Origin: Haliea sp040221975
Lineage (GTDB): Bacteria; Pseudomonadota; Gammaproteobacteria; Pseudomonadales; Halieaceae
Direction: 5' to 3'
Assembly (NCBI GenBank): GCA_040221975.1
Contig: JAVJWR010000033.1
Span: forward strand, 434,001-498,000
Length of the DNA stretch: 64,000 nt
The position numbers and the translations under genes are program-made. A model generated the notes under the pieces. The model made no database searches, was not told the DNA's origin, and worked only from the letters and a program-made list of their open reading frames with translations. How positions within the stretch are numbered: the first letter of the stretch is position 1; each line of letters starts with the position of its first letter. Positions 45,181 through 53,727 of the stretch are shown here, piece by piece.

Positions 45181-45735
45181 CTACCCCCGGGGTCGCCTGC
45201 GCTCTATCGCCGATACCCGTACCGGGAACTGACCGGTGACGACATCGGCAAAGTACTCTTTCAGGGTTTCGCGGATGACCGGAAACGCAATTTCGTCCCA
45301 GGGAATCTCATCCTCGCGAAACAAGCCAGTCTCGGTGCTTTCCGGGCCCACGCCATAGGCACCCTCCACCAGTGCGCAGCGGTAGAACATGTAGACCTGA
45401 CTGATATGGGGAACGTCAAAGATGCGATACAACTCGAGGTCACTGACCCGCGCCCTGGCTTCCTCCCAGGTTTCACGGGCCGCGCCCTGTACCGTGGTCT
45501 CGCCATTTTCCATAAAACCCGCGGGCAGAGTCCAATAATCGCGGCGGGGCTCAATCGCGCGCTTGCACAACAACACTTTACCTTCGTAGACCGGCAGGCA
45601 ACCTACAATCACTCGGGGATTGATGTAGTGGATAGCCTCACAGGAAACACAGACAAAGCGCTGGCGGTCATCCCCCTCCGGGATGCGCAGGTTGACCTCG
45701 GCGCCACAACTGGTACAGAAATTGATCACATCCAC
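45181..45735 (-). CDS. Nudix hydrolase with N-terminal zinc ribbon
   Basis: 184 aa. The N-terminal zinc ribbon uses Cys7-x2-Cys10 and Cys29-x2-Cys32; the Nudix box is GFMENGETTVQGAARETWEEA. This two-part arrangement is typical of NADH pyrophosphatase-related and ADP-ribose-type Nudix enzymes. Substrate not determined. It ends 46 bp before bcp; the flavin reductase gene lies 18 bp upstream on the same strand. Confidence 0.9.
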   Translation of the reverse strand: MDVINFCTSCGAEVNLRIPEGDDRQRFVCVSCEAIHYINPRVIVGCLPVYEGKVLLCKRAIEPRRDYWTLPAGFMENGETTVQGAARETWEEARARVSDLELYRIFDVPHISQVYMFYRCALVEGAYGVGPESTETGLFREDEIPWDEIAFPVIRETLKEYFADVVTGQFPVRVSAIERRRPRG

Positions 45736-45753
45736 TGTTCGACTTCGACCTCG

Positions 45754-46233
45754 TCAAGCCAGCGCGCGGTAGGCGCCGCTGTAGAAAAGCAGCGGCTCGC
45801 CCTCGGGGCGAACGTGCATGGCGTCGACACGGGCCACGATAATCACGTGGTCACCGCCCGGGTGGACGGTGTCCAGGCTACACTCGAAGCTGACCAGCGC
45901 GTCGTTGATAATGGGTGCTCCGCCATGCTCGCCCGGAGTAAAATGCTCGGGATCCAGCAGGTGATCGCCCTTGCGCGCGTAGCGCGAGGACAGTTCCTGC
46001 TGATTGCCCGCGAGCACATTGATCGCAAAGTTTTTGGCCCCGGAATAAACTGCAAAGACATCCGAGTTGCTCTGCAGGCTCCACAGCACCAGCGGCGGAT
46101 CCAGCGACACGGAGCTGAACGAATTCGCTGTCAGCGCCAGGGGCTCCCCTTCCTCCGTTACCGTGGTAATCAGGCACACGCCGGTCGCAAAGCGACCCAG
46201 GGCATTGCGCAGCTCACGTCCATCCAGTTCCAT
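45754..46233 (-). CDS. Flavin reductase-like FMN-binding protein
   Basis: 159-aa split-barrel flavin reductase (HpaC/NtaB-like family): RNALGRFATGVCLITT, ALTANSFSSVSLDPPLVLWSL and AGNQQELSSRYA bind FMN. Typically supplies reduced flavin to a two-component monooxygenase. No partner is adjacent; the LLM-type oxidoreductase at 47680 is a conceivable client but that is speculation. Between moaE and the Nudix gene, all leftward. Confidence 0.9.
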   Translation of the reverse strand: MELDGRELRNALGRFATGVCLITTVTEEGEPLALTANSFSSVSLDPPLVLWSLQSNSDVFAVYSGAKNFAINVLAGNQQELSSRYARKGDHLLDPEHFTPGEHGGAPIINDALVSFECSLDTVHPGGDHVIIVARVDAMHVRPEGEPLLFYSGAYRALA

Positions 46234-46274
46234 GCCTTAATCCCCTTGTAATACTGTTGTCGAACGAAATCGGT

Positions 46275-46754
46275 TCACCGGCCACCACCCGCGGACGGCT
46301 GCCAGCGAGCAGCGCGCTCAGCATCACTGTCGCGGGCTTCGACCCAGGCCGCACCCATCGGCCCATGCTCCTTTTTCCAGAACGGCGCCCTGGTTTTGAG
46401 AAAATCCATAACAAAGTCGCAGGCAACAAAGGCCTCGGACCGGTGCACGGCACTGACGCCGACCCAGACAATCGGCTCACCCGGCGACAGGCGCCCCACC
46501 CGATGTACAATCGCGGCAGCCAGCAGAGGCCAGCGCGCCGCCGCATCCTCCAGAATCGCCAACAGGCTGCGTTCGGTCATGCCCGGGTAGTGTTCCAGCT
46601 CAAGACAAGTCACGGCCGCTTCGCCCTCGCCGCCGCGAACATGGCCCGTAAAAGTCACCACGGCCCCGCTGTGGACACTCACCAGCGACTGTTGCAACGC
46701 CCCGGGATCGAAGACCTGTTCCTGTATCTGCGCCCGCAGCGTCCCCGGAGCCAT
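46275..46754 (-). CDS. moaE: Molybdopterin synthase catalytic subunit MoaE
   Basis: Large subunit of molybdopterin synthase; adds two sulfurs from MoaD thiocarboxylate to precursor Z. 159 aa. Blocks: GAVVTFTGHVRG, LELEHYPGM, HRVGRLSPGEPIVWVGVSAVHRSEAF, and the catalytic Lys region FLKTRAPFWKKE. The gene starts 3 bp after the moaD stop. The C-terminus ends in a Ser/Gly-rich tail. Confidence 0.96.
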   Translation of the reverse strand: MAPGTLRAQIQEQVFDPGALQQSLVSVHSGAVVTFTGHVRGGEGEAAVTCLELEHYPGMTERSLLAILEDAAARWPLLAAAIVHRVGRLSPGEPIVWVGVSAVHRSEAFVACDFVMDFLKTRAPFWKKEHGPMGAAWVEARDSDAERAARWQPSAGGGR

Positions 46755-46757
46755 CGC

Positions 46758-47009
46758 TCAACCGCCGGTCACGGGTGGAAAAAACGCCACCTCATCGCCC
46801 GACTGCAGGGCGGTTGCCGGCTCCGCAACCTGCTGGTTCACCGCGACCACCAGGTTGGGCTGCCCGAGGGCGGATTGCCACTGCGGCCCACGCTGCTGCA
46901 GTGTCGCCAGCAGTGCCTCCACACTGTCACAGGCTCTTGACCAGGGCAGCTCAATGCTGCCGCAATCGAGCTCCTCACGCACCCGCGCAAAAAACAGAAT
47001 CCGCAGCAT
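46758..47009 (-). CDS. moaD: Molybdopterin synthase sulfur-carrier subunit MoaD
   Basis: 83-aa ubiquitin-like sulfur carrier ending in the required Gly-Gly (PPVTGG), which is thiocarboxylated. Begins MLRILFFARVREELDC, the family start. ATG 47009 shares one base with the moaC stop (TGATG). A longer frame upstream exists but lies wholly within moaC and is not needed. Confidence 0.95.
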   Translation of the reverse strand: MLRILFFARVREELDCGSIELPWSRACDSVEALLATLQQRGPQWQSALGQPNLVVAVNQQVAEPATALQSGDEVAFFPPVTGG

Positions 47010-47497
47010 CAGGCCGCGCCACCCTCGCGCTGCCAGTCTCCCGACTTGCCGCCGCGTTTCTCCGCCAGGCCGATGTCGCTGATCACCATGCCGCGGTCGA
47101 CGGCCTTGCACATGTCGTAGATCGTCAGGGCCGCGACCGACGCTGCCGTCAGGGCCTCCATTTCCACCCCGGTCCTGCCTTCCAGTCGGCAGCGTGCGGA
47201 GATGTGCACCGTGCTGGTGTCGGCGTCGAGTGCAAAATCCACGTCGACACTGCTCAGCATCAGGGGATGGCACAGGGGGATCAGTTCCGAGCACTTCTTG
47301 GCGGCCTGGATGCCGGCGATACGGGCCACGGTCAGCACATCACCCTTGGCATGCGCCCCCGCTTGCAGCAGACGCATGGTCTCGGGCTGCATGCATACCC
47401 GTGCTGTCGCCACTGCCTCGCGCTGCGTTTCGGGCTTGCCCCCCACATCCACCATGCGGGCGGTGCCCGAGGCGTCCAGATGTGTCAGTTCAGCCAT
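47009..47497 (-). CDS. moaC: Cyclic pyranopterin monophosphate synthase MoaC
   Basis: Forms cyclic pyranopterin monophosphate in molybdenum-cofactor synthesis. 162 aa; blocks MVDVGGKPETQREAVA, KGDVLTVARIAGIQAAKKCSELIPLCHPL, GVEMEALTAASVAALTIYDMCKAVD and the end ISDIGLAEKRGGKSG are the family consensus. First gene of moaCDE; moaA is absent from this cluster. The 182-bp gap to the rightward LLM gene has a TACACT -10-like site about 45 bp before the start and no molybdenum-cofactor riboswitch pattern that I can recognise. Confidence 0.97.
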   Translation of the reverse strand: MAELTHLDASGTARMVDVGGKPETQREAVATARVCMQPETMRLLQAGAHAKGDVLTVARIAGIQAAKKCSELIPLCHPLMLSSVDVDFALDADTSTVHISARCRLEGRTGVEMEALTAASVAALTIYDMCKAVDRGMVISDIGLAEKRGGKSGDWQREGGAA

Positions 47498-47679
47498 TGC
47501 CTGTCATTCCCCTGTCGCCGGTTACAGCCGCGAGAGTGTATCCAATCAGCTGCCGGATTAACACCTGCGCTGAGCGCTTGTGCCAGCCAGCGTGGCCGCT
47601 TTGGCGCCTTGCCGCATCCCCTGAATCGGTTAGAGTAGGCGCAAAGTGCACCATAATATCTACTCAAAGGACACAAGGC

Positions 47680-48693
47680 ATGAGCAAACTTTCTCTGGGA
47701 CTGCAACTCGGCTACTGGGGCGCGCAGCCACCGCCGAACCTGGTGGCACTGGCCCAGGAAGCGGAGCGGCTGGACTTTGACTCGGTGTGGGTCGCGGAGT
47801 CCTGGGGCAACGACTGCTTCACTCCGCTGGCCTGGATCGGCAGCCAGACCACACGCATCCGCCTGGGCACCGCCGTGGCCCAACTTTCCGCCCGCACCCC
47901 TGCCGCCTGCGCGATGGCCGCCCTGGCACTGGATCACCTGTCCGGTGGGCGCATGATCCTGGGGCTGGGAGTCTCCGGGCCGCAGGTGGTGGAGGGCTGG
48001 TACGGCGCGCCCTACAGCAAGCCGGTGACCCGAACCCGCGACTACGTCGACATTATCCGCCAGGTGCTGGCGCGGCAGGCACCGGTGACCAGCGACAGCG
48101 AGTTCTATCCCCTGCCCTATCACGGTCCCGGCGCCTGGGGCATGGGTAAACCGCTGAAATCCATCGTCCATCCGCTGCGGGCCGACCTGCCGATCTTCAT
48201 AGGCGCCGAGGGCCCGAAAAACGTCGAGCAGACCGCGGAAATCGCCGATGGCTGGCTGCCCCTCTACTACTCCCCCTACCGGCAGGAGGTCTACGCCGAC
48301 CAGCTGCGCAACGCCAAACCCGGCTTCGAGATTCCCGCCCTGGTACTGTGCAACATCAATGACAACCTGGAAGAGGCGTTGTATCCGGTCAAGGCCATGC
48401 TGGGGTTCTATATCGGCGGCATGGGCTCGAAGGCGCGCAACTTCCACAAGGAACTGATGGCGCGGATGGGCTTCGCCGATGAGGCCGAGCAGATCCAGGA
48501 GCTGTTCTTTGCCGGCAAACGCGACGAGGCCATCGCCCTGGTGCCGGACCAGTTTGCCGACGAGATTTCCCTCTGTGGCCCCAGGGACCGTATCCGGGAA
48601 AAAATCCGCGACTGGGAAAATTCGCCGGTCACCAGCCTGCTGATCAACGGCGACAGCACACTGCTGCGGGACATGGCGGAGCTCGTTCTTTGA
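47680..48693 (+). CDS. LLM (luciferase-like, F420/FMN-type) oxidoreductase
   Basis: 337-aa TIM-barrel flavin/F420-dependent oxidoreductase: LGLQLGYWGAQPPPNLVALAQEAERLDFDSVWVAE at the N-terminus, TTRIRLGTAVAQLSARTPAACAMAALALDHLSGGRMILGLG, and PIFIGAEGPKNVEQTAEIADGWLP. The sequence resembles the class annotated as F420-dependent in Mycobacteria; cofactor use here is uncertain because F420 is not general in gammaproteobacteria. ATG 47680 follows AAAGG at 47666-47670. The MFS gene follows after 56 bp. Confidence 0.88.
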   Translation: MSKLSLGLQLGYWGAQPPPNLVALAQEAERLDFDSVWVAESWGNDCFTPLAWIGSQTTRIRLGTAVAQLSARTPAACAMAALALDHLSGGRMILGLGVSGPQVVEGWYGAPYSKPVTRTRDYVDIIRQVLARQAPVTSDSEFYPLPYHGPGAWGMGKPLKSIVHPLRADLPIFIGAEGPKNVEQTAEIADGWLPLYYSPYRQEVYADQLRNAKPGFEIPALVLCNINDNLEEALYPVKAMLGFYIGGMGSKARNFHKELMARMGFADEAEQIQELFFAGKRDEAIALVPDQFADEISLCGPRDRIREKIRDWENSPVTSLLINGDSTLLRDMAELVL

Positions 48694-48749
48694 CCTGAAT
48701 CGAACAGCGGGTATATTGGCGGGACATAAAAACACAGGGAAGAGCCAGC

Positions 48750-50051
48750 GTGAGCCAGACGGCACAGGATTACTCGGCCGGTTACAAGCGTTTTGTCCTG
48801 GTCATGTTGACCATTGTCTACGCCTTCAACTTCATCGACCGGCAGATTCTGGTGATCCTGCAGGAACCGATCAAGGCCGACATGGGACTGTCGGACGCCC
48901 AGTTGGGGTTGCTGAGTGGCTTCAGTTTTGCCCTGATCTATGTCTGTGCAGGTATTCCTATCGCCTACTGGGCTGATCGCGGCAACCGCCGCAATATCGT
49001 CTCCCTGGCGCTGGCAGTGTGGAGCGGCATGACCGCGCTCTCGGGCTTTGTGCAGAATTACGGCCAGCTGCTGGCGGCGCGCATCGGTGTCGGCCTCGGC
49101 GAGGCGGGTGGCAGCCCGCCCGCGCACTCCATGATCAGCGACTATTTTCCCCCGGAGCAGCGCGGACGTGCCCTGTCGTTCTACTCCATGGGTATCTACG
49201 TCGGCATCCTGTTTGGCTTCGCCTTCGGCGGCATGATTGCCGAAGCCTTTGGCTGGCGCATGGCGTTCCTGGTGGTGGGCATCCCCGGCGTGCTCTTTGC
49301 CGTGGTACTCCGATTCACGGTACAGGAACCCATACGGGGGCGCTGGGACACGGCGGCAGAGACCGCACACAGGCCAAGCTTCGCCGAAACCATGTCGGTG
49401 CTGAAGCAGCTGCCATCGTTCTGGTATATCGCTTTTGGCTGTTCACTGATGGCTTTTGTCGGCTACGGAGTCGGCAACTTTTTTCCTTCCTTCCTGATCC
49501 GCAACCACGGCCTCAGCATTGCCCAGGTCGGGGTGGTGCTGGCGCTGGTATCCGGCATTGGCGGCGCCGCGGGCACCTACCTCGGAGGCTATCTCGGCGA
49601 TCGTTTTGGTGCCCGCGATGCGCGCTGGTACCTCTGGGTTCCCATGTACGGTGGCCTCATCGCTTTCGGCCCCTATTTGTATGTGCTGCTGACAGACAAC
49701 ACTACGCACCTGCTGATCATTCTGATCTTCACCAACATTCTTACCGCGCTGTACCTCGGCCCGAGTATCGCCATGTCTCACGCCCTGGTACCGCCGTCCA
49801 TGCGCGCCCTGACCTCCGCCATCCTGTTCTTTGTCCTGAACATGATCGGCCTCGGCCTCGGCCCCTTTCTGACCGGTCTGACCAGTGACCTGCTGGCACC
49901 GCGCTTTGGCGACCAGAGCCTGCGCTACGCGATGGTGCTGGCATCCATGACCGGGCTGGTGGCAATTGCGCTGTTCTATGTCGGAGCGCGCAAGCTGCCG
50001 GCTGACCTGGCCAAACGCAAGAGTGACCGCGATGGCCTGGCGGTGGTGTGA
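48750..50051 (+). CDS. MFS transporter, spinster-like
   Basis: 433-aa 12-helix inner-membrane transporter. Early block FNFIDRQILVILQEPIKADMGLSDAQLGLLSGFSFALIY, GIPIAYWADRGNRRN (loop 2-3 motif), GVGLGEAGGSPPAHSMISDYFPPEQRGRALS. This subgroup (spinster-related) is common beside TonB receptors and catabolic enzymes of marine bacteria and sphingomonads. GTG start with GGGAAGAG about 6 nt upstream. Probably in one transcript with the LLM gene. Confidence 0.9.
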   Translation: MSQTAQDYSAGYKRFVLVMLTIVYAFNFIDRQILVILQEPIKADMGLSDAQLGLLSGFSFALIYVCAGIPIAYWADRGNRRNIVSLALAVWSGMTALSGFVQNYGQLLAARIGVGLGEAGGSPPAHSMISDYFPPEQRGRALSFYSMGIYVGILFGFAFGGMIAEAFGWRMAFLVVGIPGVLFAVVLRFTVQEPIRGRWDTAAETAHRPSFAETMSVLKQLPSFWYIAFGCSLMAFVGYGVGNFFPSFLIRNHGLSIAQVGVVLALVSGIGGAAGTYLGGYLGDRFGARDARWYLWVPMYGGLIAFGPYLYVLLTDNTTHLLIILIFTNILTALYLGPSIAMSHALVPPSMRALTSAILFFVLNMIGLGLGPFLTGLTSDLLAPRFGDQSLRYAMVLASMTGLVAIALFYVGARKLPADLAKRKSDRDGLAVV

Positions 50052-50053
50052 AC

Positions 50054-50070
50054 CTGCGCCACGGGCGCAG
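50054..50070 (+). terminator. Hairpin after the MFS gene
   Basis: CTGCGCC (50054-50060) and GGCGCAG (50064-50070) form a perfect 7-bp GC-rich stem with loop ACG, 3 bp after the MFS stop. It is followed by AAAAC rather than T's, so it is not a textbook intrinsic terminator; it may still separate the MFS from the MarR transcript. Confidence 0.4.
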
Positions 50071-50111
50071 AAAACTGCATGGCGGACGAAAGCCTATAGG
50101 AGCCATCCATC

Positions 50112-51101
50112 GTGACCAGGGCAGCCGTTTCACAGGCAGCCCTGGACCAGGCCCGTCGAGACAATCTCGGCCACAGGCTGGTGGCACTCGCCGATGATTT
50201 TTCCGGCAGGATGCTGGCTGCCTACCACCGGCACGGCTATACCGACATCAGGCCCGTCCATGGGTCGGTCTTGCGCAATCTCGAACTCAGTGGCACCCGG
50301 CTTACCGTTCTCGCTGCTCGCGCTGGCATCACTCACAGAGCCATGGCCAAACTGGTTGCGAATGTGGAGGCCATGGGGCTTATCCAGCAGCGACGCGACC
50401 CCAAGGATGCGCGGGCGCGACTGATCAGCTATACCCCAGAAGGTCTGCAGTTGCTGCAGCAGTCAAGCGCAATCATTGAAGGCATCTACCGGGTGTATTC
50501 CAGGATTGTGGGCGCCGAGGCATTGCAAGCCCTTGAGCTGAGGCTCTACGAATTCCTGACAGCGCTCGATATTGAGATTGCTATCAGTGGCCAGCAGGCC
50601 CTGCACTCCGTACGTCCGGAGAAGCCTCGCAACAACAGAAAGACTTATGTCTCCCACAACATCGGCCGTTATCTACAGCTGCTGGGGGATGATTACCACC
50701 GCCGATGTGCCCATATCATGGAGACGACGGGACACACCGGCGTTCGCATCGACCATCTCGCCGTGGTCAGCCACTTGAGTCTGACCGGCATGACCCTGTC
50801 GCAACTATCTGAATCAGCGGGTATTTCACTGCAGGCAACGGGAAAACAGGTCACCTCACTGCAACGCCTGGGGTATGTCACTGTCACGGTAGACCCTCGG
50901 GACAAGCGGGTGCGTCAGGTCGCTTTCAGCGTTCAAGGCCACGCCTTCATTGCCGCCTTGCTGGCCGCTTTCGCCAATATTGAAACAGACTACCGCAGTA
51001 TTGTCGGTCGGCGTACGCTTCAGGACTTGCAGGAAAGCCTCGCGCATGCCGCCCATGCTCTCGATCTCAGCGTCCCGCTGTCCAGCCCGGCAAGGCTTTG
51101 A
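50112..51101 (+). CDS. Regulator with two MarR domains in one chain
   Basis: 329 aa, about twice the usual MarR length. First winged helix: LRNLELSGTRLTVLAARAGITHRAMAKLVANVEAMGLIQQRRDPKDARARLISYTPEG (residues about 55-112). Second: SHLSLTGMTLSQLSESAGISLQATGKQVTSLQRLGYVTVTVDPRDKRVRQVAFSVQG (about 219-276). Both halves keep the Asp-x-Arg wing (DPKDAR, DPRDKR). One chain could thus act as a built-in MarR dimer or bind two sites. GTG 50112 with AGGAG 9 nt upstream. Lies 144 bp before the sulfatase and is the probable regulator of the two matching promoters at 51150 and 53610. Confidence 0.88.
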   Translation: MTRAAVSQAALDQARRDNLGHRLVALADDFSGRMLAAYHRHGYTDIRPVHGSVLRNLELSGTRLTVLAARAGITHRAMAKLVANVEAMGLIQQRRDPKDARARLISYTPEGLQLLQQSSAIIEGIYRVYSRIVGAEALQALELRLYEFLTALDIEIAISGQQALHSVRPEKPRNNRKTYVSHNIGRYLQLLGDDYHRRCAHIMETTGHTGVRIDHLAVVSHLSLTGMTLSQLSESAGISLQATGKQVTSLQRLGYVTVTVDPRDKRVRQVAFSVQGHAFIAALLAAFANIETDYRSIVGRRTLQDLQESLAHAAHALDLSVPLSSPARL

Positions 51102-51149
51102 GGCATACGACGGCCATCTGCATGGAAACAAGCCACCACAGAACACACG

Positions 51150-51180
51150 ACTTGCAATATCCGATACCTTGCTTACTATT
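51150..51180 (+). promoter_or_regulatory. Shared 31-bp promoter element, copy 1 (sulfatase)
   Basis: 31-bp element differing at only 4 positions from that at 53610-53640. It contains a -35-like TTGCAA (51152-51157) and -10-like TACTAT (51174-51179) with a 16-bp spacer, and ends 66 bp before the sulfatase ATG. The spacer also holds GATACC and a loose GCAA/TTGC inverted repeat. Conservation beyond the -35 and -10 suggests a regulator site overlapping the promoter. Confidence 0.7.
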
Positions 51181-51245
51181 AATTTCAGCTGCATGCCAAT
51201 GGTTCGATCGCGGGCCGACAGTTCAGCAAGGCGGAGACAATAACA

Positions 51246-53567
51246 ATGAACGTGACCACTCCCGGCCTCGGTCGCAAGCGCCAAAGTGCCTTATGTCTGC
51301 TGCTGGCAAGCCTTCTTGCGTCCACCACAGGCACCAGCATGGCGGCAGATCCGGCTCCGGTGGTTGCCGTCCAGCAAGCACCGGCAGACGCACCAAACAT
51401 CGTGGTAATACTGCTGGACGACGCCGGTTTTGGGGCCGCAAGTACCTTTGGTGGCCCCGCCCACACTCCCACACTTGAGCGACTTGCCCGCTCTGGTCTC
51501 CGTTACAACCGTTTTCATACAACAGCGCTGTGCTCACCCACGCGAGCCTCCCTGCTCACCGGCCGCGACTCCCATGTCGCCAACGTCGGCGCAGTGATCA
51601 ACTCTTCCAATGCCTATCCCGGCTACCAGGGTGTATTGCAACCCGAAACCGCAACCATTGCCGAAATCTTGCGCAATAACGGCTACAGCACGGCCTTGTT
51701 CGGCAAATGGCATCTGGTACCAGACTGGGAAGCTTCGCCAATCGGGCCATTCGAGCGTTGGCCCGTAGGCCAGGGCTTCGAAAAGTTCTATGGCTTCCTC
51801 GGCGGCGAGACCGATCAGTTTGAGCCCACGCTGTATGAAGGCACTACCGCGGTGCGTCGCCCGTCGGGAGAAAGCTACCACCTGACCGAGGATCTGGCGG
51901 AACAGGCCGTGCGCTGGATGAAGTTGCAAAACTCCCTGGCACCCGAAAGGCCGTTTTTCCTCTATTTCGCGCCCGGCGCCACACACGCGCCGCTGCAGGT
52001 ACCTGAACCCTGGATCAGCCGCTATCGTGGCCAGTTCACTCAGGGGTGGGACAGGCTGCGGGAGGAGACTTTTCGACGCCAGAAAGCACTCGGGGTCATT
52101 CCCGCCGATGCTCGCCTGACGGCGCGGCACGAGGGCATAAAAGCCTGGGATGACCTTGGCAGTGAGGAACAGATCGTCGCCTCCCGCATGATGGAAGTCT
52201 TCTCCGGTTTCCTGAGTCACACCGATACCCAGGTGGGCCGGATAGTGGATGCCCTGCAAGCCCTCAACCTGTTTGACAATACCCTGTTCATCTACCTGGT
52301 CGGCGACAACGGCGGCGAGGGTGCCGCCGGCAACGAGGGGAGCACCAATTATCTGGGCGCGCTGCAAGGCATGCAGGAACCGATCGCGCGACAGCTCAGG
52401 CAACTCGACGACATCGGCGGGCCCAACAGTTTTGCCCTGTACCCGGCGGGTTGGGCCTGGGCGACCAATACCCCTTTCCCCTGGGTCAAGCAGGTTGCCT
52501 CCCATCTGGGCGGAACCCGGACGCCGATGGTTGTCAGTTGGCCACAGCGTATACACGACCAGGGCGGGCTGCGCAGCCAGTTCTCGCATGTCAATGATAT
52601 TGCTCCCACCGTTCTCGACGCTGCGGGCCTGTCTCTGCCTGAGATGGTCAATGGCGTCCGGCAAATTCCCATGGATGGTGCCAGCCTTCTGCCGAGCTTT
52701 GCCGACCCCGAAGCGCCGGAGCACAAGCAGACCCAGTATTTCGAAGTCCACGGCCATCGATCGATCTATCACCAAGGCTGGCTGGCGTCGGCGCGCCACA
52801 GCATGCTGCCCTGGGAGGTCGGCTTGCCGGTGTCTCCCACGCCCTTCGAAGACGATGTCTGGGAGCTCTACCATCTGGAACAGGATTTCAGCCAAAGCAG
52901 GGATCTCGCACAGGCACATCCCGACAAGTTACGCACGCTGCAAGAGCAGTTCCACAATGAAGCAAAACGCGTCGGAATCCTGCCGCTTCGCAACGCACTG
53001 GCGGTTCGCGGTAACGCGCCCCTGCCCAGCCTGCGGGGCAATCGCGAGCACTTTACTTTCTACGAGGGCGCGATCGCAATTCCCGAAAGTGGTGCGCCGG
53101 GCATGGCCAATCGTTCCTGGATCCTCCGGGCCCAAGTAGTTGTTTCCGCGGAAGGCAACGAGTTTGCAGAGGGTGTGATTGCCACCCTGGGCGCCACCGG
53201 CAGCGGCTGGTCGCTTTACCTGGACGCAGACAGTCGGCCGGTGTTCGAGTACCGGGTATTCGAAGTCGCGAAGTTCAGCATCGCCGGGCAAGAACCGTTG
53301 CCACCGGGTGAGCACCAGCTGACGCTCGTGTTCGACTATGACGGAGGCGGTTACGGCCGGGGCGGGCAATTTACCCTGAAGCTGGCTGACGGGATCCTGG
53401 GCCAGCAGCGGACACCCGCCACGCCACCCGGATTCTATTCCATTGACGAGACCTTCGATATAGGCGTAGACACTGGCTCGCCGGCGGGAAACTATCCCCC
53501 GGACGCTGCCGTTGGCTTCCCGCTCACAGGCGCGCGAATCGGTCGCGTTGAGATCGAGCTGCGATAA
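51246..53567 (+). CDS. Secreted type I sulfatase (formylglycine, Cys type)
   Basis: 773-aa alkaline-phosphatase-superfamily sulfatase with a signal peptide (cleaved near SMAA, residue 33). Signature CSPTRASLLTGR: Cys96 is the residue oxidised to formylglycine; the calcium site begins LLDDAGFG (57-63) and continues with GKWHL. A C-terminal extension of about 200 residues follows the catalytic part (GLRSQFSHVNDIAPTVLDAAGL). Cleaves a sulfate ester outside the cytoplasm; aerobic FGE maturase is needed and is not in the window. No glycoside hydrolase is nearby, so a non-polysaccharide sulfate is likelier. Confidence 0.93.
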   Translation: MNVTTPGLGRKRQSALCLLLASLLASTTGTSMAADPAPVVAVQQAPADAPNIVVILLDDAGFGAASTFGGPAHTPTLERLARSGLRYNRFHTTALCSPTRASLLTGRDSHVANVGAVINSSNAYPGYQGVLQPETATIAEILRNNGYSTALFGKWHLVPDWEASPIGPFERWPVGQGFEKFYGFLGGETDQFEPTLYEGTTAVRRPSGESYHLTEDLAEQAVRWMKLQNSLAPERPFFLYFAPGATHAPLQVPEPWISRYRGQFTQGWDRLREETFRRQKALGVIPADARLTARHEGIKAWDDLGSEEQIVASRMMEVFSGFLSHTDTQVGRIVDALQALNLFDNTLFIYLVGDNGGEGAAGNEGSTNYLGALQGMQEPIARQLRQLDDIGGPNSFALYPAGWAWATNTPFPWVKQVASHLGGTRTPMVVSWPQRIHDQGGLRSQFSHVNDIAPTVLDAAGLSLPEMVNGVRQIPMDGASLLPSFADPEAPEHKQTQYFEVHGHRSIYHQGWLASARHSMLPWEVGLPVSPTPFEDDVWELYHLEQDFSQSRDLAQAHPDKLRTLQEQFHNEAKRVGILPLRNALAVRGNAPLPSLRGNREHFTFYEGAIAIPESGAPGMANRSWILRAQVVVSAEGNEFAEGVIATLGATGSGWSLYLDADSRPVFEYRVFEVAKFSIAGQEPLPPGEHQLTLVFDYDGGGYGRGGQFTLKLADGILGQQRTPATPPGFYSIDETFDIGVDTGSPAGNYPPDAAVGFPLTGARIGRVEIELR

Positions 53568-53609
53568 CGGGCTGAACATCTGAACCATCCTTGGCGGTCT
53601 GCTCGCTGC

Positions 53610-53640
53610 ACTTGCAATATACGGTACCTGGTTTACTATT
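53610..53640 (+). promoter_or_regulatory. Shared 31-bp promoter element, copy 2 (TonB receptor operon)
   Basis: Second copy of the element seen at 51150-51180: TTGCAA at 53612-53617 and TACTAT at 53634-53639 with a 16-bp spacer; 27 of 31 bases are identical. Here the spacer contains the palindrome GGTACC. It lies 87 bp before the receptor ATG, so the receptor starts a separate transcript from the sulfatase though both are likely under one control. Confidence 0.7.
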
Positions 53641-53727
53641 TACAGGTGTGTGCGATGTCCGCTTTGGTGATTGCCGGGATGTCTCACGACGATTCCTGTT
53701 TGACCTGATCGACCGGAGACTGATGCG

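Noticed and set aside
47498..47679. Molybdenum-cofactor riboswitch before moaC
   Set aside because: I could not find the conserved paired segments of the known moco motif; moaA, its usual host gene, is not here.
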